Part shown: positions 53,013-63,140 of the stretch, one piece after another
Position numbering within the stretch: position 1 is the stretch's first letter
Layout of the letters: every line of letters begins with the position of its first letter
Assembly (NCBI GenBank): GCA_014058405.1
Contig: CP047423.1
Span: forward strand, 3,766,501 to 3,830,500
Origin: Candidatus Nitrospira kreftii
GTDB taxonomy: Bacteria > Nitrospirota > Nitrospiria > Nitrospirales > Nitrospiraceae
DNA: 64,000 nt
Direction of reading: 5' to 3'
Notes under the pieces: model-generated
Told to the model about the DNA's origin: nothing
The model's input: the letters and a program-made list of their open reading frames with translations, nothing else
The model's database searches: none
Made by a program: the position numbers and the translations under genes

Positions 53013-54578
53013 ATGACCAAGATTGTCACCGCTGCACAGATGCAGGAGCTTGATCGTAGAACGATCGTAGAGGCCCGCATTCCTGCCACAACATTGATGG
53101 AACGAGCCGGACTCGGCGTCGTGTCGTCCCTTGAAAAGCGATTCGGACCCACTCGCGGCAAGAGGGTGACCGTCGTCTGCGGCAAGGGGAATAATGGTGG
53201 AGATGGATTCGTAGCGGCGCGCATACTCCGCCGACACCATGCGAACGTACACATCCTTGCACTGGCATCTGTTTCCGAACTCAGTCGCGATGCCGCTACG
53301 ATGTATAAGCAATTCGTGCGTGGTGCAGGCAGGTCTGGTGTCCACGTGTACACGTCCAAAGCACAGGCACTGGCTCTTTTACAGGACAGTGACATCCTCG
53401 TCGATGCCCTGCTTGGAACAGGACTTTCCTCCCCCGTAACCGGGCGCTATGCCGATGCCATAGACAGCATCAACGAAGCCCTTCGCCCTGTTGTGGCCGT
53501 GGACCTTCCTTCTGGCCTCCATGCTGATAGCGGAACCACCCTTGGTCAAGCTGTTCGTGCCTCCCTTACCGTCACTTTTGGACTTCCGAAATTGGGTCTC
53601 TACCAGAATCAGGGGATCGATCACGCTGGGGACATCGAGATTGTTGATATCGGTATCCCGCCAGCGTACGTCGATGCAATGGTCAGTCGTACCAGCTTGA
53701 TTACGCGAGGAGCGGTGCAGATGTCCCTACCGACCCGTCGCGCTTCGAGTCACAAGGGAACGTTTGGACATGCCGGTATTATCGCCGGGTCCGTCGGGAA
53801 AACCGGCGCCGCAGCCCTCGCCGCCCGAGCCGCGCTCCGAGTGGGAGCCGGCCTCGTGACCGTGGCGATTCCTTCAAGTGTCAATGATGTATTGGAGGCA
53901 AAACTGATGGAGGCTATGACGGCTCCAATGCCGGAGACCAAGGCTCGAACCTTGGCACGCGCAGCATTGGACCGACTCGTCTCGTTCATGTCAGCCAGAA
54001 CCGCCATCGCCATCGGTCCAGGGCTCTCAACGGCACCCGAAACTGTGGAGCTTATCCAGGCTTTGACAAAACAGCTTGATCGACCAGCTGTGTTTGATGC
54101 AGATGCGCTGAACGCACTGACCGGCCGTACCGCTCTGCTGGCATCCTGCAAGACTCCTCCAATCATCACGCCCCATCCTGGTGAGATGGCGCGACTGGAA
54201 CCGGATGCCACACCTCAGACCGTCAATAGTGATCGCATTGGTATCGCGACCCGATTTGCGCGGGAGCGCGGCCTGTTTGTGGTCCTGAAGGGGGCGAGAA
54301 CCATTGTGGCTCGGCCAGATGGTGCTGTGGCTATCTGTCCAACGGGAAACCCCGGAATGGCAACAGCCGGTACTGGTGACGTGTTGACCGGCATGATGGT
54401 AGGACTTTTGGCCCAAGGCCTGCCTTCGTGGGAAGCAGCTTGTGCCGCGACCTACCTCCATGGAATAGCTGGAGATTTGGCTGCAGGCAGTAAGGGACAC
54501 GCGGGGATGATCGCCAGTGATCTAGTCGAGCAGATTCCCTATGCCCTCAACTATGTCGACGAGACAGCGCAAAACTAA
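53013..54578 (+). CDS. nnr: Bifunctional NAD(P)H-hydrate repair enzyme (epimerase/dehydratase)
   Basis: This is a 521-residue protein. The N-terminal YjeF_N domain (about 1-220; GKGNNGGDGFVAARIL) is the NAD(P)HX epimerase. The C-terminal YjeF_C domain (about 240-510; GPGLSTAPET, DADALNALTGR, ITPHPGEMARL, AGTGDVLTGMM) is the ADP-dependent dehydratase. Both repair hydrated, damaged NAD(P)H. All active motifs are visible. Its gene lies 45 bases after pdxJ and 41 before tsaE. Confidence 0.96.
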   Translation: MTKIVTAAQMQELDRRTIVEARIPATTLMERAGLGVVSSLEKRFGPTRGKRVTVVCGKGNNGGDGFVAARILRRHHANVHILALASVSELSRDAATMYKQFVRGAGRSGVHVYTSKAQALALLQDSDILVDALLGTGLSSPVTGRYADAIDSINEALRPVVAVDLPSGLHADSGTTLGQAVRASLTVTFGLPKLGLYQNQGIDHAGDIEIVDIGIPPAYVDAMVSRTSLITRGAVQMSLPTRRASSHKGTFGHAGIIAGSVGKTGAAALAARAALRVGAGLVTVAIPSSVNDVLEAKLMEAMTAPMPETKARTLARAALDRLVSFMSARTAIAIGPGLSTAPETVELIQALTKQLDRPAVFDADALNALTGRTALLASCKTPPIITPHPGEMARLEPDATPQTVNSDRIGIATRFARERGLFVVLKGARTIVARPDGAVAICPTGNPGMATAGTGDVLTGMMVGLLAQGLPSWEAACAATYLHGIAGDLAAGSKGHAGMIASDLVEQIPYALNYVDETAQN

Positions 54579-54619
54579 TTCAATCCGGTGTGCAACGAGC
54601 TCATCGGCTATTCGCTCCT

Positions 54620-55171
54620 ATGGCTAAATCGTTCGACCTCCGTGATGGTGTCCTTTCATCTCCTCGAGAAACGGATTCGTTCGGACATATTATTGGGACC
54701 GTCCTTCGAAGAGGGGATGTACTTGCCTTGATGGGAGAATTGGGCGCCGGCAAAACTGCCTTGGTCCGTGGGATCGTGGCCGGACTCGGTGGTTCAGTTG
54801 CTTCGGTCACCAGCCCAACGTTTATGATCGTGCACGAATATCAGGGCAGGCTTCCGCTCGTCCATCTGGATCTTTACCGGTTGAGACGAGTCGATGAAGC
54901 CGAGTCAATTGGACTTTCCGCATGCTTTACAGATGAAGCTGTGACCGCGATTGAATGGGCCGATCGATTCCCGGGCTTGCTTCCTGCTGATCACCTGGAA
55001 GTGCGATTGATTCATCGAACCCGAACTACCAGAATGATGAGATTGGAAGCTCAAGGGGCACGCTCTCGATCCCTTCTACGACGGATCACTCGTGCTTGCC
55101 TCGCCATAGATCAATCGGCGCGATTGCCTCAGTCACGTACGAGGCATCGTCGAAAGGTTTCGCAGGGATGA
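54620..55171 (+). CDS. tsaE: tRNA threonylcarbamoyladenosine biosynthesis ATPase TsaE
   Basis: This is a protein of about 183 residues with P-loop [20 protein letters not shown] and the TsaE core [24 protein letters not shown] and [13 protein letters not shown]. It is an ATPase supporting formation of t6A37 in tRNA. ATG at 54620 fits the normal start MAKSFDLR; a GTG at 54590 would add ten residues. The protein carries a basic C-terminal extension of about 40 residues beyond the core. Its TGA overlaps the ATG of the lapA-like gene (ATGA). Confidence 0.93.
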   Translation: MAKSFDLRDGVLSSPRETDSFGHIIGTVLRRGDVLALMGELGAGKTALVRGIVAGLGGSVASVTSPTFMIVHEYQGRLPLVHLDLYRLRRVDEAESIGLSACFTDEAVTAIEWADRFPGLLPADHLEVRLIHRTRTTRMMRLEAQGARSRSLLRRITRACLAIDQSARLPQSRTRHRRKVSQG

Positions 55172-55509
55172 CACGCGTTATTCTGATCGGCATTCTCTTA
55201 CTCCTTTCGCTGGCTTTCGTCCTTCAAAACCAAGAGCAGAGCGTGACGCTGCGGTACTTCTTTGGCTTACTTGAGGCCTCAACTCCCATTTATCAGCCGA
55301 TCATGGCCGGCTTCATTGTCGGTGTGCTTGTCGCGGCCATTCTCCTTTTCCCTCCCTGGGTGCGCGCACGAATCGAGCTAAGGCGAAAAACAAAGGCATT
55401 ACAACAAGCCGAAGTCGATCTGGAACGTCTCCGCCAATCACTCGAGAAAATCTCTGGACGATCCTCTTCCACCCACATCGAACATTCGGGGGCCTACCGC
55501 GATGAGTGA
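55168..55509 (+). CDS. lapA: LapA/DUF1049-family small membrane protein
   Basis: This is a 113-residue protein with two hydrophobic segments (ILIGILLLLSLAFVLQNQEQ and MAGFIVGVLVAAILLFPPWV) and a C-terminal coiled helix (KALQQAEVDLERLRQSLEKI). This is the LapA domain layout; the E. coli homologue takes part in control of LPS assembly. It is coupled by overlap to tsaE upstream and to mutS downstream (eight bases). The gene symbol is by family only. Confidence 0.85.
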   Translation: MTRVILIGILLLLSLAFVLQNQEQSVTLRYFFGLLEASTPIYQPIMAGFIVGVLVAAILLFPPWVRARIELRRKTKALQQAEVDLERLRQSLEKISGRSSSTHIEHSGAYRDE

Positions 55510-58129
55510 GCTCAGCTTGAGTCCATTGATGCAGCAATATCGCGATATTAAACAAGGCTACCCTGACGCGATCCTGTTTTTCCGAGTTGGAGATTTTTAT
55601 GAGATGTTCTACGAGGACGCACAGGTGGCCTCGGGGATTCTTTCTATCGCCCTAACTTCCCGCGATAAGAACAGTGCTGATCCTGTTCCTCTGTGCGGTA
55701 TTCCTTTTCACGCAGCAACTGGCTATATCGCGAAGTTATTGAAGGCCGGGCGGATCGTCGCCTTGTGCGAACAAGTCGAGGACCCTAAAACAGCTAAAGG
55801 TCTGGTTCGCCGAGAAGTCGTCAGACTCTATACCCCAGGCACATTGGTCGATACAGAGTTTCTTTCTCCTACCGAGTTCAACTATCTGACCGCGCTCGCG
55901 ATTCGGCACGACTCGTCCCGAGGATTAGTCATCGGCTTGGCTGCTCTTGAGGTGTCCACAGGTGAGTTTTGGGTGATGGAGACCGATGGTCCACAAGCCG
56001 TCTCCCAGGTCCTGAATGAGTTCGCGCGCTTGGAGCCTCGAGAATTACTACTTCCTGTTGATCTTGATCGCCAACTGTTTCGGTGGATCGATGAAATCCC
56101 AGGAGTCCGCCTGTGTGAACGTCCTTCCGTCTCATTTGACCGCAGGCACGCCGAGCGACTGCTCCATGAGCACCTCGGTGTCCAATCTCTTACAACCTTT
56201 GGTTGCCACGGTGTATCCATAGGCATCTGCGTAGCCGGTGCCGTGCTGGAATACCTTCGTCAGACCCAGCCGACCGCACCCCTTGCTCATATTCGCCGTA
56301 TTATGCTCCGCGGTACTGACGAATTTATGCAGCTCGATAGTACAACAATCCGTAATCTTGAACTGTTGAAACCAATTGTAGTGAATGAGGGTTATTCCGG
56401 TTCAAAGGCCCCAACACTCTTAGGTGTTCTCGATCGAACCAGCACGGCTATGGGAAGTCGCCTTCTCCGTCAATGGCTGATCAGGCCCTTAATTCGCTGC
56501 GATGAAATCCGATCGAGATTGGATGCGGTTGAGGAACTGAAAGACCAGATGATGGTGCGAACGGCTCTCCGTTCTGCTTTGCGAGAGATTCAGGATATAG
56601 CTCGACTCGGTAGTCGCCTTGTCCTGGAGCTGTCCGGTCCGCGTGAACTTCTTGCGCTCAAACAGTCGCTCGGTGCTTTGCCAGAGATTCTTGTGCAATT
56701 AGATCTTCTGAAGAGTCACCTGCTCAGAGAGGCACAGGCTTCGTGGGATAGCGCTCAAGATCTCTATGAGCTGATTGAACGGTCTATCCGTTCCGATGCC
56801 CCGATCTCAGTTCGTGATGGCAATCTCATCAAAGATGGATACGATCCTCAAATTGACGAATTGCGAAAGGTAAGCAAAGAAGGAAAAGGGTGGATTGCTG
56901 CCCTCGAGGTTCGTGAACGGGAGCGAACCGGCATTGAATCGCTGAAGGTTCGTTACAATCACGTCTATGGATACTATATCGAGATTACGAAGGCCAATCT
57001 TAACCGTGTGCCGGCCGACTACATCCGCAAGCAAACCCTCGTCAATGCCGAACGGTTCATGACGGCTGAGTTAAAGGATCTTGAAGAACGTGTCATCGGA
57101 GCGGATGCGCAACTTCTTGCCAGAGAGCAAGAAACGTTTATTCAGCTTCGCTCTCGACTGGCCGAAGAAGCTCCTCGGCTGGATAGAATAGCCACCACTC
57201 TTTCGGTCATTGATGTGTTGGCTGCGTTGGCAGAAGTCGCCGCTCTCTATCGATACGTAAAGCCTACCGTCACTGAGGATGATACGCTCACCATTCGAGA
57301 CGGTCGCCATCCTGTGGTGGAACGGCTCTGCATCGATTCGACGTTCGTGCCTAATGATACTGATCTGGATCTCGGTTTGAACCGTCTATTGATCATTACT
57401 GGGCCAAACATGGCAGGAAAGAGCACGTATCTTCGGCAAGTGGCCCTGATTGTTCTGCTAGCACAAATCGGAAGCTTCGTTCCGGCAACGGAGGCTCACG
57501 TTGGAGTAACGGACCGCATTTTCACGAGGGTGGGAGCTTCAGATAATTTGGCCGGAGGCCAGAGCACGTTCATGGTTGAAATGGTGGAGACCGCACATAT
57601 TTTACAAACGGCGACACAGCGAAGCCTGATCTTGCTGGATGAAATAGGTCGAGGCACAAGCACCTATGACGGTCTCAGCATTGCATGGGCAATTGCTGAG
57701 TACATTCATGACTGCACACGATTAGGAGCACGTACCTTGTTTGCCACGCACTACCATGAGATGACTAACTTGGAGCAGCAACGGACTGGGATCAGGAATT
57801 ACTGTGTCGCTGTTCGGGAACAGGGTGATGAGGTGGTGTTTCTTAGAAAAATCGTGCCAGGGAAAGCGGATCGAAGTTATGGGATTCACGTTGGTAAACT
57901 CGCGGGGCTGCCCACAGAGGTTATTCACAGAGCGCAATCCGTGCTGTCCCAGCTGGAACAACCGGAATCTCCCTATTCCAATCCCTCACTGGAACAGCCC
58001 CACATGGGTTCCCCGTCTCTTCCCACGCCTCATCCGATTATTGATGAAGTTAAGCAGATCGACCTTTTCTCGATGACCCCGCTCGATGCGATGAATCGCC
58101 TTGCCGAGCTGCAGCGCATGGTTAAGTAG
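55502..58129 (+). CDS. mutS: DNA mismatch repair protein MutS
   Basis: This is an 875-residue protein. The mismatch-binding start has FFRVGDFYEMFYEDA (Phe-x-Glu in the reading region). The core and clamp domains span about 120-560. The ATPase has Walker A GPNMAGKSTYLRQ, ABC signature region AGGQSTFMVEM, Walker B ILLDEIGRGTSTYDG and His switch FATHYHEM. It recognises mismatches and starts repair with MutL. It is the last gene of the pdxJ operon, followed by a bidirectional-type hairpin. Confidence 0.98.
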   Translation: MSELSLSPLMQQYRDIKQGYPDAILFFRVGDFYEMFYEDAQVASGILSIALTSRDKNSADPVPLCGIPFHAATGYIAKLLKAGRIVALCEQVEDPKTAKGLVRREVVRLYTPGTLVDTEFLSPTEFNYLTALAIRHDSSRGLVIGLAALEVSTGEFWVMETDGPQAVSQVLNEFARLEPRELLLPVDLDRQLFRWIDEIPGVRLCERPSVSFDRRHAERLLHEHLGVQSLTTFGCHGVSIGICVAGAVLEYLRQTQPTAPLAHIRRIMLRGTDEFMQLDSTTIRNLELLKPIVVNEGYSGSKAPTLLGVLDRTSTAMGSRLLRQWLIRPLIRCDEIRSRLDAVEELKDQMMVRTALRSALREIQDIARLGSRLVLELSGPRELLALKQSLGALPEILVQLDLLKSHLLREAQASWDSAQDLYELIERSIRSDAPISVRDGNLIKDGYDPQIDELRKVSKEGKGWIAALEVRERERTGIESLKVRYNHVYGYYIEITKANLNRVPADYIRKQTLVNAERFMTAELKDLEERVIGADAQLLAREQETFIQLRSRLAEEAPRLDRIATTLSVIDVLAALAEVAALYRYVKPTVTEDDTLTIRDGRHPVVERLCIDSTFVPNDTDLDLGLNRLLIITGPNMAGKSTYLRQVALIVLLAQIGSFVPATEAHVGVTDRIFTRVGASDNLAGGQSTFMVEMVETAHILQTATQRSLILLDEIGRGTSTYDGLSIAWAIAEYIHDCTRLGARTLFATHYHEMTNLEQQRTGIRNYCVAVREQGDEVVFLRKIVPGKADRSYGIHVGKLAGLPTEVIHRAQSVLSQLEQPESPYSNPSLEQPHMGSPSLPTPHPIIDEVKQIDLFSMTPLDAMNRLAELQRMVK

Positions 58130-58183
58130 GATCCCAACCACGCATTGAATCGATAGCCCATATCCCTTTGACAAGGTAAAGAA

Positions 58184-58217
58184 AGGGCGGCTTCCCTGAA
58201 GAGAGGGAAGCCGCCCT
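58184..58217. terminator. Hairpin between convergent mutS and exported-protein genes
   Basis: AGGGCGGCTTCCCT and its perfect reverse complement form a 14-bp stem around the loop GAAGAG. On the minus strand TTTCTTT follows the stem, as in an intrinsic terminator. On the plus strand no T-run follows. It lies between the mutS stop and the end of the gene at 58237. Confidence 0.85.
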
Positions 58218-58236
58218 ATGATCTCAGTGAGGTTTT

Positions 58237-58899
58237 CTAGTTGACCTGGTTATACGGCGCAGTCCAAGGAATCAACCCACCGACTGTTTTCCCTCCGGGA
58301 AGCATGACATCATATTGCATACCGACGTTGCTCCCATCTGGTGTCACCGGGGATTCGTTAAGAGCCGTCTTAGCCTTTGAACAGGCAGAGTCAAACTCAT
58401 GTTTCCCCGCGCACTCCTTGAGACGAAGGGCGGAAATGCTCAGAGGCTTACCCATTGCGCCAGCTACTTCTGGAATTTTTTTCACCGACGATATCACGCG
58501 ATGGTTCTGCTCACTTTCTACGACGACGAATTCAATCAAATCTGTGGTACTACCAGGAGGCACCTCCTTTGCCGCGGCCGGTCCCGCATGAGGTCGCCCC
58601 ATCTTTTTGAGTTCTTGCCAGGCAGACTTCTCGGCATAGAACTTCAGCGTCTTCCCTGGATGAACTTTTTGCCAGTACAGGCCGCTCTCGGCGTTGCCCC
58701 CAAAAACCGCAACATTGATCCAGACTGCCTCATCGTACGGATCCAGTACGATCACCCTACCTTGGATGGTGGTCGGCTTACTCATATCTCCCCATTCGAA
58801 CCGTTCCTGGAATGACTCAATCGCCGAGGCAGTCGAAGCCACACCGACCACCAGCGCGACGGCTGCCAGAATGGCTACACCTTGCTTCTGCAATATCAT
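58237..58899 (-). CDS. Exported hypothetical protein
   Basis: This is a 220-residue protein with a clear signal peptide (VAILAAVALVVGVASTASA). The mature part begins IESFQERFEWGDM and contains TTIQGRVIVLDPYDEAVWINVAVFG in strand-like segments; there are two Cys near the C-terminus (KECAGKHEFDSACSKAK). I do not recognise a family. The next gene encodes a smaller exported protein that shares an LQGRV/IQGRV start, so the two may be a divergent pair. AAGGAGG lies before the ATG at 58899. Confidence 0.6.
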   Translation of the reverse strand: MILQKQGVAILAAVALVVGVASTASAIESFQERFEWGDMSKPTTIQGRVIVLDPYDEAVWINVAVFGGNAESGLYWQKVHPGKTLKFYAEKSAWQELKKMGRPHAGPAAAKEVPPGSTTDLIEFVVVESEQNHRVISSVKKIPEVAGAMGKPLSISALRLKECAGKHEFDSACSKAKTALNESPVTPDGSNVGMQYDVMLPGGKTVGGLIPWTAPYNQVN

Positions 58900-58943
58900 G
58901 ATCGCATCCTCCTTACGACAACGTCTTTATGCATTGCGAGTGT

Positions 58944-59459
58944 CTAGTCCTTCAGCACCTTAAATGCGGTAATGGTCCTGCCACTCAGTGTCACCTCCAT
59001 GGCCACCAATTCTTGTGAGGCCTTGATGATCTGATCCATCAACGCCTTGTCTTTGACAGCCAGGCGAACCGTCGAGGCGGCATGATACCAACCTGAATAG
59101 GTTGAGTTCTTTTCCGTTCCTCCGGAAAATCCCCAGGCACAACAACTAAACAATGGGTCCGGTGGTTTGACGTCAAGCATGGTCGATGATCGGCCTCCCG
59201 TATCGCCGGACCCTGGTTCCCCTGTATTCCAATATTGAATCCCGAACAGGAGTTCTCCGTCCGGATTATCTGCCCATTGTGACCAGACACGTCCTTGCAG
59301 CGTCTTGAGCCCAGCTTCGCCCTTCAGCGGTTTCCCTCCGACGACGGCATCTGCGAGTCCCAGCTTTTCGATGCCCCCTGCCGCAAAGGAAAACTCGGCC
59401 GCTAGCAAGCCGAATCCCCAAAAGACCGCCACGGCAGCTAGAACGACAGACTTTTTCAT
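58944..59459 (-). CDS. Exported hypothetical protein
   Basis: This is a 171-residue protein with a signal peptide (VVLAAVAVFWGFGLLAAEF). The mature part has KTLQGRVWSQWADNPDGELLF and a CC pair in DPLFSCCAWGFS, and ends with LSGRTITAFKVLKD. No family is recognised. It lies 44 bases upstream of the other exported protein gene, in the same direction, with AAGGAGG before its ATG. A shared envelope role is inferred from the layout. Confidence 0.6.
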   Translation of the reverse strand: MKKSVVLAAVAVFWGFGLLAAEFSFAAGGIEKLGLADAVVGGKPLKGEAGLKTLQGRVWSQWADNPDGELLFGIQYWNTGEPGSGDTGGRSSTMLDVKPPDPLFSCCAWGFSGGTEKNSTYSGWYHAASTVRLAVKDKALMDQIIKASQELVAMEVTLSGRTITAFKVLKD

Positions 59460-59756
59460 ACCTAGTCCCTCCTTACATCAAATTAAACGAGATAGGTCTA
59501 CAGACGATATGATATCCAGTGTTTGTGATATGCCTAAAAAATGGCTTTCAGAACTTTACGCTTGTTACGGGTTCTTCTTAAGTTAGATACTTCTAACATC
59601 ACACACATAGTCAGGCCAATGCTACCGGAACGGTACTGAAACTGCGATGTCCTGTCAAGGAAATGTTTGTTGGAACCGATGCGGGAGTTGTTTTCAAAAA
59701 AACGTTTGTAACTCAATGTGTTATGTGATCAAACGCCGCGTGTCTCACGAGGGCGC
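59460..59756. other. AT-richer intergenic region
   Basis: No gene is seen in these 297 bases between the exported-protein gene and the M16 peptidase gene. It is visibly richer in A and T than its surroundings. It should hold the promoter of the exported pair; TTTAATTT near 59480-59490 on the minus strand is the only -10-like string, without a matching -35. Confidence 0.45.
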
Positions 59757-61022
59757 TTAGGAGAATCTCGTACTCATTGTGCTCACTTGGCGAGAGGAAA
59801 GCGGCCCTAAGCCGGTTAATGCCATTCCTTTCGAGATGAATGAATCCTGAGCAACTTGAAAGACTTGTTCTTGCGTAACCGCATCGATTTCTCGAATCAT
59901 GTCTTCCAGGGTAGTATGAGTCCCGGATATCAATTCATCCTTTGCAAGTTTGTTCATTCGGCTATGAGAACTCTCCAGGCTAAGCATGAGTCCACCCTTC
60001 ATTTGATCCTTTGTCCGCTTCAGCTCATCGTGATCGATGCCATGTCTGGCGAGCTTCTGAATTTCACGACAAATCAGATCAAGGACCCGCTCTACTTCTC
60101 GCGCATGAGTCCCCGCATAGACCGTCACGGTGCCACCGTCAGAATAGCCCGACAAGAAGGAGTAGATGGAATAGGATAAGCCACGTTTTTCCCGTATTTC
60201 TTGAAAAAGTCTGGAACTCACACTTCCTCCCAGGACACTGTTCAATGCGTAGATGGCGTACCGATCTTTATGACTAGCAGCTACTCCTGCCAGGCCTATG
60301 CAGAGATGTACCTGCTCCAATGGCTTTTGCTTCATGGTCACGCCGCCGAAGAGTTCGGGAGGCCAACGCTTATTGGATACCGTACCACTTGATTTTCGAT
60401 ATTTGCCGAACGTGCGTGCGATAGTCCTCTCGAGTTGCTGTTGATCAAAATTCCCCGCGACGGCAATGACGATCTTCTCGGGATGGTAATGCGCATCAAT
60501 GTATTGCAAGAGGTCTTGCCGACTGATTTGCGTGATGGTTGATTCTCGCCCCAGAATAGGACGACTCAAGGGATGTCTCCCCATGACTAATTTCGTATGA
60601 AGCTCCTGAACCAGGTCTTCCGGGTCGTCTTTGACCATGCGGACTTCTTCAAGGATGACCTGCTTTTCCTTGTCAATTTCTTTCTTCCCAAGGCGCGAGC
60701 GTAGGAACAGATCCGACAGCAGATCAAGCGCTTGGGACACGTGTTGATCTAAGACTTTGACATAGAACGTCGTCGTCTCCCGTGTAGTGAAGGCGTTCAT
60801 TTCGCCTCCTAACGCATCGATTTCTCGGGAGATGTCTGTCGCCGAACGAGCGGCCGTTCCCTTAAAGAACATGTGCTCAATGAAGTGCGAGTACCCTGCC
60901 TGCGCCGGACCTTCATCACGCGAGCCCACATCGACCCAGATACCAATGGTGACGGATTTGAGAGTCGGGATTCGCTCAGTGACCACGCGAATCCCGTTAT
61001 TGAGGATAAGCTTGCGATACAA
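59757..61022 (-). CDS. M16-family zinc peptidase (processing-peptidase-like)
   Basis: This is a 421-residue protein with the inverted zinc motif HFIEH in AGYSHFIEHMFFKGTAARS near residue 45-60 and the third ligand Glu in VILEEVRMVKDDPEDLV. Two M16 half-domains are present. The C-terminal half carries the glycine-rich GGSVSSRLFQEIREKRGLSY. The family degrades or trims peptides; the single-chain form resembles YmxG/mitochondrial processing peptidase beta. It starts three bases after the pnp stop, a common bacterial pair. Confidence 0.93.
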   Translation of the reverse strand: MYRKLILNNGIRVVTERIPTLKSVTIGIWVDVGSRDEGPAQAGYSHFIEHMFFKGTAARSATDISREIDALGGEMNAFTTRETTTFYVKVLDQHVSQALDLLSDLFLRSRLGKKEIDKEKQVILEEVRMVKDDPEDLVQELHTKLVMGRHPLSRPILGRESTITQISRQDLLQYIDAHYHPEKIVIAVAGNFDQQQLERTIARTFGKYRKSSGTVSNKRWPPELFGGVTMKQKPLEQVHLCIGLAGVAASHKDRYAIYALNSVLGGSVSSRLFQEIREKRGLSYSIYSFLSGYSDGGTVTVYAGTHAREVERVLDLICREIQKLARHGIDHDELKRTKDQMKGGLMLSLESSHSRMNKLAKDELISGTHTTLEDMIREIDAVTQEQVFQVAQDSFISKGMALTGLGPLSSRQVSTMSTRFS

Positions 61023-61025
61023 GAG

Positions 61026-63140
61026 TTACTCGTCGGATGAGTCTTTTGGGCTTCCCGTCGGCACCGGGATAGTTTCTTTTCGACTGAGTCGAATTTTGCC
61101 CTGTCTATCGATCTCCAGAACCTTCACAAGAATTTCGTCCCCTTCCGATACTTCGTCCGCCACGGCTTTCACACGGTGATGCGCGAGTTGCGAGATATGA
61201 ACCAGTCCGTCCGTCCCAGGCAATACCTCCACAAATGCGCCAAAGTCCATTATCTTTCTCACTGTCCCCGTATAGACCTTCCCCACTTCCACTTCCTCGG
61301 TCAAGCGGTCGATGATGCCTTTGGCTTTCTGTAACGACGCTTCATCAGAGGAGGCAATCGTCACGACACCTGTATCCTCAACGCTGATTTTAACCCCGCA
61401 GTCTGATTGAATCCCACGAATGGTTTTACCGCCCTGACCGATAATGTCTCGAATTTTATCCTGTTTGACCTTCATCGTGTGGATACGGGGGGCAAAGGGT
61501 GAGAGGTGGGTCCTCGGTTCGGGAAGCGCCTTCGACATATGGCCGAGGATATGCAGTCGTCCCAAACGAGCTTGCTCCAAGGCCTGCTGCATCAGCGCAG
61601 TCGTAATCCCTCCGATCTTGATATCCATCTGAAGTGCGGTGACGCCATTCTTCGTCCCACAGACCTTGAAGTCCATGTCGCCTAAATGATCCTCCAGACC
61701 AAGAATGTCCGACAAGATAATGACGTCCTCGCCTTCCTTGATCAGACCCATCGCGATGCCAGCCACGGGTTCCTTGATCGGGACACCGGCATCCATCATG
61801 GCCAATGTTCCGCCGCAGACCGTCGCCATTGAGGACGAGCCATTGGATTCCAGTATTTCAGAAACGATCCGCAGCGTATAGGGGAACACATCCTTGTTCG
61901 GAATAACCGGCTTCAACGCCCTTTCAGCCAACGCACCGTGTCCGACTTCACGTCGACCCGGCGTGCGCAGCGGCCGCGCCTCACCAACACTGAAAGGTGG
62001 AAAGTTGTAGTGGAGCATGAACGTGCGCGTGTACTCACCTTCCAGCGCGTCAATGCGTTGCTCATCATCGGTGGTTCCCAAGGTCACAACCGCCAAGCTT
62101 TGTGTTTCGCCTCGTGTAAAAATCGCAGAACCGTGCGCTCGTGGCAATGCGCCTACTTCGCAGGTGATCGGGCGAATGTCGGCTGGTCCCCGACCATCGG
62201 CTCGTGACTGTTTCTCTAAGATCATTTTCCGAACTTCCGTGTATTCCAGTTGGTGGAACACGATCTTGATGTGTCGTTCACGGGAGAGATCCTCTGGTTT
62301 TTTCAATTTTTCGATAGCGTCAGCCAGAACCTGATCCAATCGTTCCTGCCGCGCGGTCTTGTTAGAGATCATGATGGCGTCACGAATTGGCTGCGCGACC
62401 AATGCCTTGATCTCGGCCTGTAATTGTGGATCGATCGACTCAGCCGCCACCGTTCGCTTGATCTTTCCGACTTTCTGAGCCAACTCAGAGATCTTCTTGA
62501 CGATCTTCTTAATCTCGGAGTGTGCTAGTTCCAGGGCTTCAAGCATAGTCTGTTCAGGCAATTCGTTGGCACCTGCTTCCACCATCATGACAGCGTCCGC
62601 GGTCCCTGCAACCACCAGATGAAGATCGCTCTGCTCTATGGACTCAAGATCGGGATTGACGACGAGTTGACCCTTGATCCGGCCGATCTTCACGCCAGCC
62701 ACGGGACCATTGAACGGGATATTCGAGACCGCGAGGGCAGCGGATGCCGCAGTGATCCCGATGACGTCGGAAGAACCGGTCTTATCGGCTGAGAGCACTG
62801 AGGCAATCACTTGTGTTTCGAAATAATATCCTTCTGGAAAGAGTGGACGGATCGGGCGATCGATCAATCGACTTGTCAGCACTTCTTTTTCAGCCGGTCG
62901 ACCTTCGCGCTTAAAATAGCCACCGGGGATTTTCCCCGCTGCATAGGCCTTTTCTTGATAGTCGACGGTCAGAGGAAGGAAATCTATTCCAGGCTTGGCC
63001 GTTTGTGCGGCCACGGCCGTCGCGAGGACGACCGTATCCCCATATGACGCCCAAATTGATCCGTCCGCCTGTTTGGCGACCCGCCCGGTTTCAAGACGGA
63101 GTGTCCTGCCTGCAATGTCGACTTCTACGACGTGTACCAT
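61026..63140 (-). CDS. pnp: Polyribonucleotide nucleotidyltransferase
   Basis: This is a 704-residue phosphorolytic exoribonuclease. Two RNase PH domains (about 10-215 and 310-540; the second has GRGPADIRPITCEVG and SNGSSSMATVCGGTLAMMDAG) are followed by KH (IGQGGKTIRGIQSDCG) and S1 (GKVYTGTVRKIMDFGAFVEV) RNA-binding domains. It degrades mRNA from the 3' end. ATG at 63140 is preceded by GAGGAG. The 222-base leader between rpsO and pnp has several small inverted repeats, as is usual where pnp is autoregulated; no specific site can be claimed. Confidence 0.98.
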   Translation of the reverse strand: MVHVVEVDIAGRTLRLETGRVAKQADGSIWASYGDTVVLATAVAAQTAKPGIDFLPLTVDYQEKAYAAGKIPGGYFKREGRPAEKEVLTSRLIDRPIRPLFPEGYYFETQVIASVLSADKTGSSDVIGITAASAALAVSNIPFNGPVAGVKIGRIKGQLVVNPDLESIEQSDLHLVVAGTADAVMMVEAGANELPEQTMLEALELAHSEIKKIVKKISELAQKVGKIKRTVAAESIDPQLQAEIKALVAQPIRDAIMISNKTARQERLDQVLADAIEKLKKPEDLSRERHIKIVFHQLEYTEVRKMILEKQSRADGRGPADIRPITCEVGALPRAHGSAIFTRGETQSLAVVTLGTTDDEQRIDALEGEYTRTFMLHYNFPPFSVGEARPLRTPGRREVGHGALAERALKPVIPNKDVFPYTLRIVSEILESNGSSSMATVCGGTLAMMDAGVPIKEPVAGIAMGLIKEGEDVIILSDILGLEDHLGDMDFKVCGTKNGVTALQMDIKIGGITTALMQQALEQARLGRLHILGHMSKALPEPRTHLSPFAPRIHTMKVKQDKIRDIIGQGGKTIRGIQSDCGVKISVEDTGVVTIASSDEASLQKAKGIIDRLTEEVEVGKVYTGTVRKIMDFGAFVEVLPGTDGLVHISQLAHHRVKAVADEVSEGDEILVKVLEIDRQGKIRLSRKETIPVPTGSPKDSSDE

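Noticed and set aside
59690..59710. AT-rich hairpin (GTTTT/AAAAC) as terminator
   Set aside because: The stem is only A-T pairs apart from one G-C and is not followed by a T-run after a GC stem.
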